DNA of 64,000 nucleotides, taken from the NCBI RefSeq assembly GCF_030272615.1, contig NC_081410.1, positions 146,344,349 to 146,408,348 of the forward strand, in the 5' to 3' direction. Under the pieces are notes generated by a model that worked only from the letters and a program-made list of their open reading frames with translations, was not told where the DNA came from and did not search any database. The stretch comes from Cryptomeria japonica. Lineage: Eukaryota; Streptophyta; Pinopsida; Cupressales; Cupressaceae. Shown in pieces: positions 23,292-34,189 of the stretch (the first letter of the stretch is position 1; every line of letters begins with the position of its first letter). The position numbers and the translations under genes were made by a program.

Positions 23292-24300
23292 CTAACTATG
23301 AAAACGAGGCACTGACTCTCCTAACAATTCCTCTTCAATCTCATCGTCAATTTCACACCTATCCTCCTCTTCCCCCACTACAATAGGCATGCTACCCTGC
23401 ACTGCTTCCATCCTACTCTCCTTTACCTTTCCTTTCCCTAAATCCTCCTTCTCCAGAGGCAATGACTGTCTCTTATCCACCCTCCCATCAGATACCACCT
23501 TACCACTACTTCCTCCTACTTTAGGGACTTGACATACTCTCGTAATCGTCTCAACCGTCGGAGCGTCAACTCTATTTTAAACATGAACCCATTTTTTCCG
23601 GGGAATTATCTCAGGAACTTTACACTGATCTTCCCAATGGTCCCTACTTCTGCACCAATTACCAAAAAATTTCCTTTCTTCTATTTCCAAACTTTGTTTC
23701 CATTTGCGATCTTTGAATCTCAATACTACAGCCTTGGGGATGGACCTAATAGCCGCCACCTTTACTCTTGCATAGAAGAAGGAATCGCTTAACACTACAT
23801 CCAAATCGATCCCTATCACCGACCCCAGGGATCTTCCTATTTTCATTAAACGGCCCTCAAACCAATATTCAGTCGACAGCCTATACAACTTAATCCATAC
23901 TTCTATGTCATATGGCACCGTTCTACAAGGGTCAAAATTAGCATACCACTTCTTCATAAACACAAGACTATCCCCTATCATCCAAACACCTTCCTAGAGG
24001 ATCTTCTCCCTATCTGCCTCTTCCTCAAAAATAACTACAAAGAAACTCTTCATAAGGAATTTGATCATAAACTCGCAATTCCAATGAGATTTTGCCCATT
24101 CTCTGATCGTCTATCGATCCCTTCTCAGACCAATCACCCTGCAGATAACCACCAACCGCTCCAGAAGGGCGCTCTCTGTACCCAACTCCTCCTCCACGTC
24201 AATCTCCAACCACACTTCCTCCAATCGACATTCCACGCCATCCTTCCAAGGGGCGCACTCCTCCCTACAAATCCTCCCTCTCGGCACTCTATCATCTCTT
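23292..24300 (-). pseudogene. LINE ORF1 (DUF4283-like, zinc knuckle)
   Basis: Fragments on the minus strand read a DUF4283-like block (GDSLVFMKKWYANFDPCRTV, VWIKLYRLSTEYWFEGRLMK, IGRSLGSVIGIDLDV) followed by a degraded zinc knuckle (GNWCRSRDHWEDQC). These are usual for plant L1 ORF1 RNA-binding proteins. Stops split it at about 23990 and 23570. Trailing 23498-23292 is an acidic low-complexity remainder. Confidence 0.75.
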
Positions 24301-24709
24301 CCATCCTGATCGTTGCAAAACCTTGCCTCCACCATCTTCCTTAAATTTCCCAAAGTACTCAATCTCTTGTATATAAGTAAGATAACCATTATTATAATAA
24401 TATAAATGTACTTAGGTCGTTCTAGGAGCTATAATTAAGTATCTAGTTTGGACTAGGTGGCATCCAACGCATAAGTATGGTATATATAGGAGGTATAGGT
24501 TAGCTATTATCATCATGTTGAGTATTGGGTTATTATTGAAGGCTAATGGAGGAATCCCCTTTATAGTGGATTAGGGGATCGCCCCCTCTAAGTAGCATAT
24601 TATTATCAAGTATTTGTAGCATATTTACTATATTATTCTTGTGCAAGTTATTCTTTTACAGTTGTAGGTGAGTTTTGGGAGTTGTAGGGTTCAACAATCA
24701 ACTCCAACA

Positions 24710-26389
24710 AGGCAGCATTGATAAATTGGGTACCTTCAAACTCTTGCTTCTTTTTACCTCCTTCACATTCCTAGACTTTGAAAATCAAAACAATACTATG
24801 TTGGACAGTAGGGGGGCTTATGGATGATAAAGCAAAGATTTTCCTTTATCTTGAGCACAATAAAATTGGGCTAACTTGGGTCAAGCATGTACGAGTTGCA
24901 GCAAACTGTCATATGGATACTTTGAAAGACTTGCATCTTCCCTAGCAATGTTTTCTTTCTTTGTAGAAGCACTTCTTTGTGGCGTGAACTTTGCTCTTCA
25001 ACTTTTAAAAACTACATTTGCAAACTTCTTCTCAACATGGGTCCTTCAAACATAGGATGGGAACTAAATGGTCTAATACCATAATGAATTCAATCTTACA
25101 ATCCACATTGTATTATCATTAAGGATAAAATAAATACATTTAAGTGTTGGTTAGGAGACAAAACTAACCAACCACCCAAAACTACCAATGAAGATAATTA
25201 ACAATAATGATAAGAATTATTATTGTTAATAACTATTACAATGATGTAATACAAATCATTTATTCGTTGTAGCAATTGCACCCTTGTTACAATGAAACAA
25301 CTTTATTGATTCGCGATCTAAAATTTCATCAACAAACTTTGTCAATAGGGCTTACAATTAGAAATGGAACCTTTTCTTGAATCACAAACAAATATAACCA
25401 CAAACAAGTATCTCTTATCAAAAATCTATAATAGGAAACTATCTGCCATCTAATGCTCTCTTTGATATTTTGTATTTGCTCCTCCCACTAGCAGCTTCTC
25501 CTCCTATAGAATTGTTGATCTTCTACCGAGGATGACGATGTATCTTGTGCCAACTAAAAACGAACTACATTGCCCTCTGCACATATCACAAGGATCATGA
25601 GTCCAATATGCAATAAATTCTCCTATAATTGCTCCTTGAAACATTATGTTTCCTAGTGAAACATGTAGACGAGCCTTCTTTCATGAGTACAGCAAGATGT
25701 AAGCTTTGAAACTCAATACGGCTTAACCACAAACATGCCTTGGAACAATAGTCTCATAAGTGACATTATCAGTTGGTCCGAGATAAATGTATGGTGCATA
25801 GCTTGATTAGGGCTGCATTAAGTAGGTGTTACAAGTTGCATCACAATAATCCAAAATAAAACAATTCACAAAGACATGACATTGTTTAGGCCATTCTTAA
25901 GATGCTCTAGTATCAATTTGAAGGCTATATGATAAATATGCAGGACATCACCATAGAAACACTGTATACTATTAAATGTGTTCAAAATAGTGACTGCAAT
26001 ATGAAAATACCAAAAATAAAATGACTGTTACAACTCAAGAAACATGACTAAAGACAAACAAGCAAAGAAGAAATATCTTTGGTTTATGCATGATTACTCT
26101 ACACCTAGTATACTCTTGCATCAAGAATGCTCCTTAATGTAGAGTTTTCTTTTCCTCTAAGTTAATATTAAAAAAACTAAAATATTTGAAAGCAAAGTAG
26201 TTCAGGACAATTAAAGAAAATAGCTGAAAAATTGAAACATCTTATATATAGAGTTTTTTCACTTTCATCATTTAACAGCACATTCAATTTTGATCCTAAG
26301 TAATCCTTATAGAAGCATACAATTGTGTAGGTGAACACTCTATAGGTACAGCACAAAATGAACTACAGTATATAAAAAAGGATACATAC
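24710..26389. other. 15.6-kb intron, right part: no gene called
   Basis: AT-rich. Minus-strand 25450-25800 has short coding-like scraps with many stops that I could not assign. The remainder shows nothing recognisable. Confidence 0.45.
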
Positions 26390-26446
26390 TTATGGTCTCC
26401 CAATCCATGTCGAAGAATTCCCAGCAAACGATATGCATTTACAAAC
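26390..26446 (-). CDS. SRFR1: SRFR1-like exon d (TPR)
   Basis: Acceptor CAG at 26447-26449, donor GTATGT after 26390. The 57-nt exon reads FVNAYRLLGILRHGLGDH and leaves AA, which completes Lys with the first base of the exon 15.6 kb away. The exact phase match across so large an intron is strong support. Confidence 0.8.
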   Translation of the reverse strand, partial: VCKCISFAGNSSTWIGRP

Positions 26447-26605
26447 CTGGAACATAATAATCTCAATAATGTAAATGCAGAACTAGGCTATAAGAAAAAT
26501 GACACCGAATTCTGATATTCCAAATCATATAACACAAAAAATGCCTCAAGGCAATACTAAAATCATACCCAGACATAATAACATACTTGAATATCAAACT
26601 ACTAC

Positions 26606-26676
26606 CTTTCATCAATGGACAAAACTTTCTCCAAGCATTCCACAGCCTTCTCAGATTCTCCTAGCTCTTGATATGA
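26606..26676 (-). CDS. SRFR1: SRFR1-like exon c (TPR)
   Basis: Acceptor CAG at 26677-26679, donor GTAGTA after 26606. The 71-nt exon reads SYQELGESEKAVECLEKVLS, then IDE, and leaves two bases (AG) that combine with the G of the next exon to make Arg. It is 6.4 kb downstream of exon b because a copia element sits in the intron. Confidence 0.8.
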
Positions 26677-27689
26677 CTGTCATAAAGATCTAATTACATA
26701 GTTAATACAAGTAACAACAGCATTGCAAAATGAAACTGTTTGCATAAACACCTTCAAATCCTTGTGCATTAAATCAACAAGAAGCCCTGCTGCAAATTCA
26801 AATATAAAACTACCCATCAAGGAAAAGTTGGAAAGACTTTATTCTTGACTTCCAAATTGTTTCTGGAAAGAAAATATGCAGTAAAAATGCAAGATTTGCA
26901 GCTTTTCAAAACTAAACATTGTAAGTCTTCTAATTAATCAAATGTTTCATCCGTAAGTATCATTCACATTTTCAATAAATACTAAGTAAGGCAAGATAAG
27001 AAAAGAATGAGAAAAATACAGCATTTTCCATGACAGAAAAAGTAACTCAAAACTCCTACAAAAAAATAGTTATGAAATAACAGCAGAGAACAATCCAAGG
27101 TACAAAAAAACCAACATCATATTTTCAGAGGAATTAGCCTATAGTTATACCATTTTCTTCTACCATACAAGGCCAAAGATAGAGGAGATCATAAAATTTA
27201 CAATAATAGGATCCACACAGAAAACAACAACACTTAGTTGTTTCACTGGAAACAAGAATAAGTATAAAACCACAACCACAAAAGAGATCAATCTAATCGG
27301 CATTTAAAATTAGATATGTGCCTTATTCAATTGCACTGAGTTAGTATACAAAAGATTAAGATATATGGCAGGTCACAATTAAATAAACCTAACACACACT
27401 AGATGAAAACTAAAAACCCCGCATTTTTGCTTAAAATAGAGAATTCTTCTCATTTGCAAACATGTATGCTGCAGAATTGATGATACTGGTAAATACATTC
27501 ATTGCTATCATTTCAATAAAAAAAATTGTGTTCTCAGTCTGATCAAGGAAACAAAACATTTATGTCTCAAACACAATTTCATTTGAGACCCCATGGACTG
27601 GTATAACACTCATACAACCAAGTAATAATAAAGACTCCTAGTAACACAAATGCGTATCTTACAATAAAAATATTAAGTCCAATAGTCCA
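26677..27689. other. Intron sequence left of copia element
   Basis: AT-rich intron, no reading frame of note. The last 12 bases before the copia LTR (ATAGGCCTTCAT, from 27690) recur beyond its 3' LTR. Confidence 0.5.
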
Positions 27690-27701
27690 ATAGGCCTTCA
27701 T

Positions 27702-28053
27702 TATTAGAATATTTAATTATATTTTAGTCACCTATATTTAGTTCTTCGTTTAATGGTCATTTAGCTTCTTAGTTAATTAGCTTTTAAGATTTATTTAGCA
27801 TTTAGCTTTTTCTTTTTAGTTAATTAGCTTTTAAGCTTAATTTAGCTTTTAGCTTTTAAGCTTTATTTAGCATTTAGCTTTTTCTTTTTAGTTAAATAGC
27901 TTTTAAGCTTAATTTAGCTTTTAGCTCTTTAATCTTTAACTTTAACGTTATGTTCTAATTATAGAACATCATCTTGTAACCTCTATATATACGTGTGTAT
28001 ATCGTTCAATGTAATCATCCGATTGTTGAATCATTCATTCAATTTATTTTTCA
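27702..28053 (+). repeat. Copia 5' LTR (352 bp)
   Basis: Starts TATTAGAATATT, ends TTTATTTTTCA. The middle contains a minisatellite of TTAGCTTTTAAGCTT-like units (27760-27925), one unit more than in the 3' LTR. A TATATATA stretch near 27985 may serve as TATA box. Confidence 0.85.
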
Positions 28054-28065
28054 TGGTATCAGAGA
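28054..28065 (+). other. Primer binding site, tRNA-iMet type
   Basis: TGGTATCAGAGA directly follows the LTR. It matches the common plant copia primer site TGGTATCAGAG. Confidence 0.9.
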
Positions 28066-28765
28066 ATGGAAATTAAAAATTTCGAAAATTTTTGTTATTA
28101 ACATTTTTCGAAGTTTTTATTGAAGAGATTTTTTTTTAAACTGTTTTTTTTTTTTAAAAAGCAGACTTTTTTCTCTTCCTGGGCAGTTTTTTTTTTAAGG
28201 TTGAAAATTTTCCTTAAGGTTTCTGCAATTTTCGACTAGGGTTTTGACACTTCTGTTCAAGTCGAAATTTTATTTTGGCTGCAGATTCTTGGTGAGTTTT
28301 TCCAGAGCTCAACTAGGTCGTCATCAGATTTTTTGGCATGCATCGTTTTCCGTGCCTCGATTTTTGAGCCGTCGGATTTGCATTATATTTTCAGATTCTT
28401 GGTCGGTTTTTCGAGATTTTCTGGGTTGGTCTCAGATTTTTCTGGGTGCCTCATTTTCCGTGCCTCAATTTTTGTGCCAACAAATTTGCCTTGGAATTTA
28501 AAAACAGTTCACAATTTCTGCTATTTCTGTGGACGTTGGGATTTTTGCCGTTTTTTTTGGCACCATTTATGTTGTTTTAAGTGTAGAAAATTTTCATTTT
28601 TGGGATTCTTTCAAACCTTGGAATTCGTGCCTTGGAATTCGTGCCAGATTCTTCTATAGGGTTTCAGTTTTTTTAGCAGCTATTTCTATTCTGATTTATT
28701 TTTAAATCAGATTCTTCTGTCTCTTGCTTTCAATTAGTTGACCTCGATCAACCACGATTTCTGTG
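28066..28765. other. Copia untranslated leader
   Basis: T-rich leader with a roughly duplicated TTCAGATTCTTGGT...TTTTCGAG pattern (28280-28480). No gene. The opposite element has the matching leader at 44028-44726. Confidence 0.6.
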
Positions 28766-31700
28766 ATGGCATCATTAACCAACATCATGTTGGCACACAG
28801 TCAGAAATTCAACAGCCGCAACTACAACACCTGGAAACAACGTATGCTTACCATCTTTGAGTATCGTTGCCTTGATCAGCTTGTTTTGGGCAAGGAATCT
28901 CGTCCTACAACAGCAGGTGATGATCAAGACAAACATGATGTGAAGAATCGAGAGGCTGTCATGCTTATCAAACTCTCCATCACAAATGATCAACTCACAC
29001 AGGTGCCTTCAGGTAAAACAGCAAAAGAGATCTGGGATCTTTTGAAGGATCTTCATGAAACATCCGCTAAGAGCCGAGCTTTCTTTTTGAAGAATATGTT
29101 GTTTTCTATCATAATGGATGAGAAGTCATCTATCCAGGCACATATTACGAAGATCAAGGACATCCGTGATCAGTTAGAAGCTATAGGCCAAACCATGGTG
29201 GAAGAACATATGGTAGTGATCACGCTGAAAAGCCTTCCCAGATCCTACGAGCATTTCATTGATACGCTCAATATCTCCTCTACTAGTGCTGATTTGAAGT
29301 TTCCTGATCTTTGCAACAAGCTGCTCCAACAGGATCGATGGAAGCAGCAGTTTGGAAGCAGCGCTAGTTCATCCACTGAACAGGCTTTCACAGCCTCAGC
29401 TTCGCATAAGTACAAGGGTAAAGCTTCGTCCTTCTAGCAGAAAGGACAACATCAAGGTCAACCTCAGCAATCTTCCAAAAAGAAGAGCTTACAGTGATCC
29501 TACTATCATATATATGGCCATTTGGTGAAAGATTGCCGGAAATTGATAGCATCCCAACAATCCAAACAGGGAGGGTCCAAGCAGAAAGCCAATTCTGCCA
29601 CGCATCCTGATCAGAAGGAATCTACCATCTATGTGTTCATGGCCCAAACCTCCTCTAATGATGTTCAATCATCAGCCTAGTACATTCACTCTGGAGCCTC
29701 TCGACATTTCACACATCGTCGGGATTGGTTTACAGAGTACATGCCTTTCACTGATTCAGTGATCTTTGGTGCAGGTGAAGAGTATACTGTTGTCGGCAAG
29801 GGCAACGTTCAGATTTCATCTAGTGGGAGGGATTTAATATTTCTCAATGTATACTTTGTACCTAGTATGAAGCTCAACTATTGTCAGTCAGTCAGATTAT
29901 GCAGCATTCACCACAGCTGGATGTCGTCTTCAGGTTGCACAAGTGCAGCATTGTTGACAGAGAGACTCGCACTACAGTTGCAGTTGGTATTGAGGATCAT
30001 GCTCCCCACAGCAGAACGGTGTTGTTGAGCACAGGAACCGTACAGTCCTCGGTCTATGTTGGAGCATAGAAATGTTCCAAAACACTTTTGGGCGGAAGCG
30101 GTCTTCACTGCAGTCTACCTTCTGAACCGGTCTCCCACAAAGGGCATTAAGAAGATAACTCTAGAGGAAGCTTGGTCTAGCAGGAAGCCCAAAATCAGTA
30201 ATTTGAAAGTTTTTGGCTCTACAGCTTATGTTTGGATTCCAAATGCCACGTGCACCAAACTGGATCCAAAGAGTCAGAAATTCATGTTCATCGGCTACAG
30301 TGACAACCACAAGGCATATTGGCTAGTTGATATAGACACTAATCACCTCATATTCAATCGAGATGTAGTATTTGATGAAGAAAGAGGACCTTTTCGGCCT
30401 TCCTCTCCTGATTTGAGCACTGAGGATCACCCTCCAAAGGTTGTAAGTATGGGTGTTCATCTTACCTTAGCTCCACTTGATGGGAGGGATTTAGTTGACT
30501 CTGAAGTTGTGGGGTCTCCCAGGCATGACATTGCACCCCTTGACTTTCCTCAGGATATTCTCGATCCACATCCAAAGGAGCTTGCTCCAGATATTCCAGG
30601 CACTCTTCATCCTGCAACAGATGTTGGTACTTCTACTCTCTAGCCTAAGTGGTGGGCCAAGACCATTGGTGATCTTCATGATGATGAGCTCCTTGAGGGT
30701 AGATTAGTTAGAGGTAAGAGCAAGCAACACAGTTAATTTTGCTCTTATGGCCAACATTCACAATATTTATGAGCCTCAAACATATACAAAGGCTAAAAGT
30801 GTACCTGAATGGGAAAAGGCTATGGCAGTGGAGCAACATAGTCTTTTGAAAAACAACACTTGGGTATTGTCTGATCTTCCTCCAGGAAAGAAGCCCATTG
30901 GCTGCAAATGGGTGTTTAAAGTCAAGTATAAAGCTAATGGAAGTCTTGATAAGTACAAGGCTCGATTGGTGGCAAAAAGGTTTTCACAAAACAAGGAAAT
31001 CGACTATGAAGAGACATTTGCTCCCACAGCCAAGATGAGTACCATTAGGCTTGTCTTCGCTCTCTCAGCTCAATTTGGATGGAAAGTCCATCAAATGGAC
31101 GTCAAGAGTGCCTTTCTCAATGGTGATTTACCGGAAGAAGTCTACATGACGCAGCCTCCAGGTTTCAAGGTTGTCGGTAAGGAACACCAGGTATGTAGAC
31201 TAGTCAAAGCACTCTATGGCCTCAAACAGGCTCCTCGTGCATGGTACATCAAATTGATAAGTACTTGATTGATCAAGGCTTTCAGATGAGTCCTTCAGAT
31301 CCCAATTTGTATGTCAAACATACTAGTGATGATATTCTATTTCTAGTAGTCTATGTTGATGATCTCATCATTACTGGCAATGCAACACATCTGATCATGC
31401 AGGTCAAACAAAATTTGTGTCAGCATTTTGATATGACAGATTTGGGACTTCTCCATTATTGTCTCGGTGTAGAGGTTTGGCAGACTGATAACCAAATATT
31501 CATTTCTCAGTCAAAGTATGCCAAGAGCCTACTAGATACGTTTCGAATGCAAGATTGTAAACTTGCATCTACACCTATGGAGATAGGGCTCATATTATCA
31601 GCCAAATCAGATTCACCTGTAGTGGATGAGTCTTCATTCAGGCAACTAGTGGGCAGCCTCATCTATCTCACCGCCACTAGACCTGACATCAGTTATGCTG

Positions 31701-32317
31701 TGAGCTATATTTCTCGCTTCATGTCAGCCCCAAAAGTTGAACATTGGGTTGCAGCGAAGCGTGTGCTTAGATATGTGAAGGGCACTCCTGATTTTGGCAT
31801 TCTGTACAGCAGAAGCAAAGATCCTAGGCTGGTTGGTTTTATAGACTCGGATTGGGCAGGTTGTGGTAATGACAGAAAGTCAACTTCTGGGTATGTTTTT
31901 GGCTTGGGTACAGGTGCAGTCACATGGACCAGCAAGAAGCAACAGGCAATGGCTCTTTCCTCGACCGAAGCAGAGTATCGGGGAACTGTTAAGGCAGCAT
32001 GTGAGGCAATTTGGCTACGTAGGATGCTTGCAGACATGCAAATGTCTCAACCATGACCTACTCCCTTGTTTTGTGATAATCAAGGGTTTCTAAAATTAGC
32101 CAAAAATCCATTCTTCCATGAGCGGACAAAGCATGTGGAGCTTCATTGTCATTTCATCCGCCAATATGTTGAAGATGGATCAGTGATACTGTAGTACATT
32201 CCTACAGAAGATCAGACTGCAGATATCCTCACCAAGTCCTTGAGCCCGACAAAGTTTCTCAAATTTAGAGGGCAGCTTGGTGTGATAGATAGCATGACCA
32301 TTAAGGGAGGGTATTAG
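28766..32317 (+). pseudogene. Copia gag-pol, broken
   Basis: Gag runs 28766-29437 (NYNTWKQRMLTIFEYRCLDQ, LKSLPRSYEHF) and ends at TAG. The zinc knuckle near 29490 has lost both leading cysteines (TGA and TAT) but keeps YGHLVKDC. The protease region near 29690-29700 is damaged (a Trp-like position reads TAG). About 29995 jumps from the pre-integrase region straight to the end of the integrase core, so most catalytic residues are gone. RT runs 30747-31268 (KARLVAKRF, KVHQMDVKSAFLNGDL). A one-base loss in an A run near 31250 shifts frame to 31241-32056 (VVYVDDLIITG; RNase H WAGCGNDRKSTSGY, LSSTEAEYRG). Further stops at 32054 and 32191. The frame ends at TAG 32315, inside the LTR. Confidence 0.9.
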
Positions 32318-32586
32318 AATATTTAATTATATTTTAGTCACCTATATTTAGTTCCTTGTTTAATGGTCATTTAGCTTTTTAGTTAATTAGCTTTTAAGCT
32401 TTATTTGGCATTTAGCTTTTTCTTTTTAGTTAATTAGCTTTTAAGCTTAATTTAGCTTTTAGCTCTTTAATCTTTTACTTTAACGTTATGTTCTAATTAT
32501 AGAACATCGTCTTGTAACCTCTATATATACGTGTGTATATCGTTCAATGTAATCATCCGATTATTGAATCATTCATTCAATTTATT
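32312..32586 (+). repeat. Copia 3' LTR, disturbed end
   Basis: Begins TATTAGAATATT after the polypurine tract. One minisatellite unit fewer than the 5' LTR. It stops matching at TTTATT; the expected TTTCA end is absent and flank-like ATAGGCC follows. Confidence 0.8.
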
Positions 32587-32621
32587 ATAGGCCAATGATT
32601 CAATTTATTATAGGCCTTCAT

Positions 32622-33116
32622 AAGGCGCTTATAATTTTATTTATTGAAGTGTTATTCAGACCCATTCACTAGTCATAGTCCCTTAAGAAGATATAATGTC
32701 ATCCAAATATATATATATATAATAAATGGGAGAAACTAAACCATATCCTGTAATCTTGGAAATGAACTTGGCATTAATTTCCACTTATTGTTTTAGCCAA
32801 TGATCTCAACCATGAGTACATTTAGCGCCATTTTTACAATTAGTAATCAACACACTACATCACCTTGTAAATTTACCTGTATACAATCTCTCGAGAAGCA
32901 ACAAATATATCATCAACACCGTAAGGGCCTAAACTACCACTTTCACAAGGAGGCATTTCATATAATATTGTACTAAATACTAACTCAGATAAGAAAGTGA
33001 CGAGGAATGAATACATCTATCAAAATAAATGACAAGACATGATTAAATAAATAAAATAAATAAATCCACTCGATTTGACTTGTCAAAAAAAAAAATGAAT
33101 ATGAATAAGATATTAC
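32622..33116. other. Intron sequence right of copia element
   Basis: AT-rich, contains a short TA microsatellite near 32709. No gene. Confidence 0.5.
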
Positions 33117-33224
33117 CTGTGCCATATGACACAATCCCTCTTTGAAACATGGATCGAGCTGCACTGCTTTTCTATGTGCTTCAAATGCTTTCTTGTGTTC
33201 ACCGACAGCTACTAGTGCTAATCC
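33117..33224 (-). CDS. SRFR1: SRFR1-like exon b (TPR)
   Basis: Acceptor AAG before 33224, donor GTAATA after the final CAG at 33117. The 108-nt exon is in phase 0 at both ends. It reads GLALVAVGEHKKAFEAHRKA, then VQLDPCFKEGLCHMAQ. The residues G8, A20 and P32 of a TPR are recognisable (GLALVAVGEHKKAFEAH..AVQLDP). A 104-bp intron separates it from exon a. Confidence 0.85.
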
Positions 33225-33328
33225 CTTCAAACAAAAATTCAAACAATATATAACAGCCATCCAAGATGCTTACTAATATCAAATTTTAGACAGACTTCAA
33301 GGTCAAAAATATAGCTGCTAATGCATAC

Positions 33329-33429
33329 CATGTAACTGTATGCAGACTTATTATCCTTATCCAACAGTACACATGTACCCAGATCTGCTACGGCATCTTC
33401 AAAGTCCTTGGATTTGAAGAATACCATAC
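33329..33429 (-). CDS. SRFR1: SRFR1-like exon a (TPR)
   Basis: Acceptor CAG at 33430-33432, donor GTATGC after 33329. The 101-nt exon enters with two bases of a split codon and leaves on a codon boundary. It reads GMVFFKSKDFEDAVADLGTC, then VLLDKDNKSAYSYM: the second helix of one TPR and the start of the next, including the DKDNKSAY turn typical of the family. The preceding exon should end in a His-Glu-Arg-like stretch and was not located. Confidence 0.8.
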
Positions 33430-34126
33430 CTGCAATTAAGTCGCAAGAAGAATGTTATACACAAAACAATTAACTACTACTGTCCAGGATTCTCTGAAGC
33501 CGAAAAATCTAACAGACATCTCCAGGAGAAAATTATACCTGCATTTAAGTCAAAAAATGAATATCATACAAACAAATTTAAGTTGAATGATTTTGTCCAG
33601 GTTTCTTTGAAGCTGAAAAATCTAGAGAACTACTATCCTATATGTGCATTGTGTACATTTTAGGTCTCAGTTCTTGGTAGGCCGTCTGTATCTAACAAAA
33701 AATCTTCTCTAGGAAACACCATTAAGCAGAACATTAATGCTACAACAAAGATGAAAGGAATATTTCAACAATATAAGATTCAGCAACATGGAAATCTCAA
33801 CTTCACATCCACTTACCATGCCGCTTTAGAATAGATATTTACATGCTTGAATCATAAGGTCCATCTTACAGCAGACAAAGATCCTTTTTGTCTAATTGAA
33901 AATTTTATTAAAAAATAGGTATATCCAGATGGTTGAAAGACACAAAGAGTGAAAGCAAAATTTGAATGATAGAGCTACACAGAAAGGAACACCAAGATCC
34001 AAGAGGATATGCAAAGAAAAGCAGGCTGAATTGAAGAATATTGCAACACAAGGTGTACCTTAATTAGATATATTATGGGATCAAAATAAAAAGATGCAAG
34101 AATATGTTAATGGAAGAAAATCATCC
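33430..34126. other. Intron upstream of exon a, with small tandem duplication
   Basis: Two diverged copies of about 108 bp lie at 33425-33525 and 33535-33630: both carry TACCTGCA.TTAAGTC, then TTGTCCAGG.TTCT.TGAAGC.GAAAAATCTA. Since the first copy includes the acceptor of exon a, the second carries a decoy acceptor-like TACCTGCA without an exon. The rest is non-coding. Confidence 0.6.
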
Positions 34127-34189
34127 AAAACACTAGCTATAAATCAATGCACAACCAGGACAGATTCCACCCAAAATCCCCACATTTCC

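Larger units (their letters stand above)
18049..24372 (-). mobile_element. L1-type LINE, near full length, degenerate
   Basis: Minus-strand order is ORF1 with zinc knuckle, AP-like endonuclease, RT, zf-RVT-like region and RNase H. The flanks ATAAGTAACATAATCATT (18031-18048) and ATAAGTAAGATAACCATT (24373-24390) form an 18-bp target duplication with two mismatches. A short A-tract (TTTTTT on the plus strand at about 18047-18052) marks the 3' tail. It inserted into the 3' LTR of the old copia-like element. Multiple stops and frameshifts make it inactive. Confidence 0.9.
14579..24709 (+). mobile_element. Old copia-like element, interrupted by a solo LTR and a LINE
   Basis: The 5' LTR is 14579-14968 (390 bp, TG...CA), followed by a primer-site-like TGGTGTCAAAGCACC at 14969. 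The 3' LTR starts at 17961 (TGTTATGCCCC) after a purine-rich AAAGAAAGGG and ends at 24709; without the LINE and one of its duplications it is about 407 bp. Both LTRs end in the same 19 bases, TCAACAATCAACTCCAACA, with weak similarity just upstream; the rest has diverged strongly, so they may belong to different subfamilies. No clear target duplication. Internal coding is only a gag remnant, so it was non-autonomous or deleted. Confidence 0.5.
27702..32586 (+). mobile_element. Ty1/copia element, defective, in SRFR1-like intron
   Basis: 5' LTR 27702-28053, primer site, gag, partial protease, deleted integrase, RT, RNase H, polypurine tract AAGGGAGGG (32303-32311) and 3' LTR from 32312. It is the same family as the minus-strand element at 39463-45041: coding parts are nearly identical. 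It lies wholly inside the 6.4-kb intron, antisense to the host gene. Flanking 12-bp repeats ATAGGCCTTCAT (27690-27701, 32610-32621) replace the expected 5-bp duplication. The 3' LTR end is disturbed by an 18-bp direct repeat (32576-32593, 32599-32616). Confidence 0.9.
10466..33429 (-). other. SRFR1: SRFR1-like TPR gene, partial (six exons visible)
   Basis: Six minus-strand exons (33429-33329, 33224-33117, 26676-26606, 26446-26390, 10784-10676, 10546-10466) all have AG acceptors and GT donors, and join without any frame conflict into about 175 residues of TPR protein. The order and wording (FKSKDFEDAVADLGTCVLLD, GEHKKAFEAHRKAVQLDP, ECLYLRAS, DYDAVLNLDVDSQEKFVLQC) match my recollection of plant SRFR1, a negative regulator of effector-triggered immunity that binds SGT1, EDS1 and TIR-NB-LRR receptors at nucleus and ER membranes. 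Function here is by homology. Introns are 104, 6440, 159, 15605 and 129 bp. N-terminal and C-terminal exons are not visible and are probably outside the window, or beyond insertions to the right. No in-frame stop was seen, so the gene may be functional. Confidence 0.75.

Noticed and set aside
32709-32723. Short TA repeat
   Set aside because: Ordinary microsatellite in AT-rich intron.
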